Shown one piece after another: positions 5,391 through 5,457 of a stretch of 5,457 nt of DNA. Position 1 is the stretch's first letter. Each line of letters starts with the position of its first letter. The notes below the pieces were generated by a model. It was not told the origin of the DNA. It ran no database searches and was given only the letters and a program-made list of their open reading frames with translations. The translations under genes were made by a program, and so were the position numbers. The DNA is from Burkholderiales bacterium (GTDB lineage Bacteria > Pseudomonadota > Gammaproteobacteria > Burkholderiales > Casimicrobiaceae), in assembly GCA_025354075.1 (NCBI GenBank), contig JANXNO010000656.1, positions 1 to 5,457 of the forward strand. The letters are read 5' to 3'.

Positions 5391-5457
5391 TGCACACTCC
5401 CCAACACCCGTGCCGCAGGCAACAGCGTCGTTTGCCGCGCGGCAAAACGGCTCGCCA
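5387..5457 (-). CDS. C-terminal end of an upstream gene, possibly an FtsX-type ABC transporter permease (partial)
   Basis: Reading leftward from the window edge, 22 codons (ASRFAARQTTLL, then PAARVLGSVQ) end in TGA at 5389-5387. That stop shares GTGA with the GTG start of the next gene, a typical coupled junction. The fragment is too short to identify by itself. AttH-like genes commonly follow an FtsX-family permease, and a basic, alanine-rich tail after a last membrane helix would fit, but the functional call is context-based inference. The 5' part of the gene lies outside the window. Confidence 0.5.
   Translation of the reverse strand, partial: ASRFAARQTTLLPAARVLGSVQ
5397..5402 (-). promoter_or_regulatory. 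ribosome binding site deciding the GTG start of the AttH-like gene
   Basis: The minus strand reads GGGGAG at 5402-5397, six bases before the GTG at 5390. It lies inside the end of the upstream reading frame, as expected for coupled translation, and supports GTG over the downstream ATG at 5372. Confidence 0.65.

Noticed and set aside
5032..5445. Minus-strand 137-codon frame overlapping the start of the AttH-like gene
   Set aside because: It is out of frame with the conserved family motifs, rich in Arg and Cys, and sits over a well-supported gene and the tail of its neighbour.
1..5457. Insertion sequences, phage genes, CRISPR arrays, tRNA or rRNA genes, toxin-antitoxin or defence systems
   Set aside because: No transposase or integrase motif, regularly spaced repeat, tRNA-like sequence or defence-type domain was found on reading both strands. 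The genes are ordinary catabolic, regulatory and exported-protein families.

Overview
The window reads as a stretch of chromosome from a moderately GC-rich proteobacterium, most likely a betaproteobacterium of the Burkholderiales type. That placement is inference: it rests on the kind of gene families present and on the GC-rich codon choice, and there is no rRNA or other marker to fix it. There are five complete protein genes and one clipped gene end. No mobile element, tRNA, rRNA or CRISPR array was seen.

Bases 1-4190 form a compact aromatic-acid catabolic module. A leftward gene (33-1352) encodes a Rieske-type ring-hydroxylating oxygenase of the phthalate-dioxygenase group. Across a 159-bp divergent control region lies a tight rightward gene set: a phthalate-dioxygenase-reductase-type FMN/[2Fe-2S] protein (1512-2480), a Gfo/Idh/MocA dehydrogenase resembling phthalate dihydrodiol dehydrogenases (2477-3661, 4-bp overlap) and a MarR-family regulator (3669-4190, 7-bp gap). 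Read together, NAD(P)H electrons pass through the reductase to the oxygenase, which makes a cis-dihydrodiol of an aromatic (di)carboxylate. The dehydrogenase would rearomatise it to a dihydroxy compound. The MarR protein probably senses the substrate or a product and represses the divergent promoters. The exact substrate (phthalate, isophthalate or a relative) cannot be fixed from sequence alone. The decarboxylase, ring-cleavage and transport genes expected for a full pathway are not in this window.

The divergent region 1353-1511 holds the clearest regulatory signal: a perfect inverted repeat CTTAG-cact-CTAAG (1407-1420) abutting a consensus TATAAT (minus strand, 1406-1401) that faces the oxygenase gene. 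A second perfect palindrome (1376-1385) lies in the expected oxygenase leader.

Bases 4191-4343 are a convergent, visibly AT-richer intergenic gap full of inverted repeats: a short terminator-like hairpin, then a longer-range 9-bp inverted repeat. Beyond it, on the minus strand, is an unrelated locus: an exported AttH/CrtC-type lipocalin-fold protein (4344-5390) translationally coupled (GTGA) to the end of an upstream gene (5387-5457), which by family context may be an FtsX-type ABC-transporter permease.
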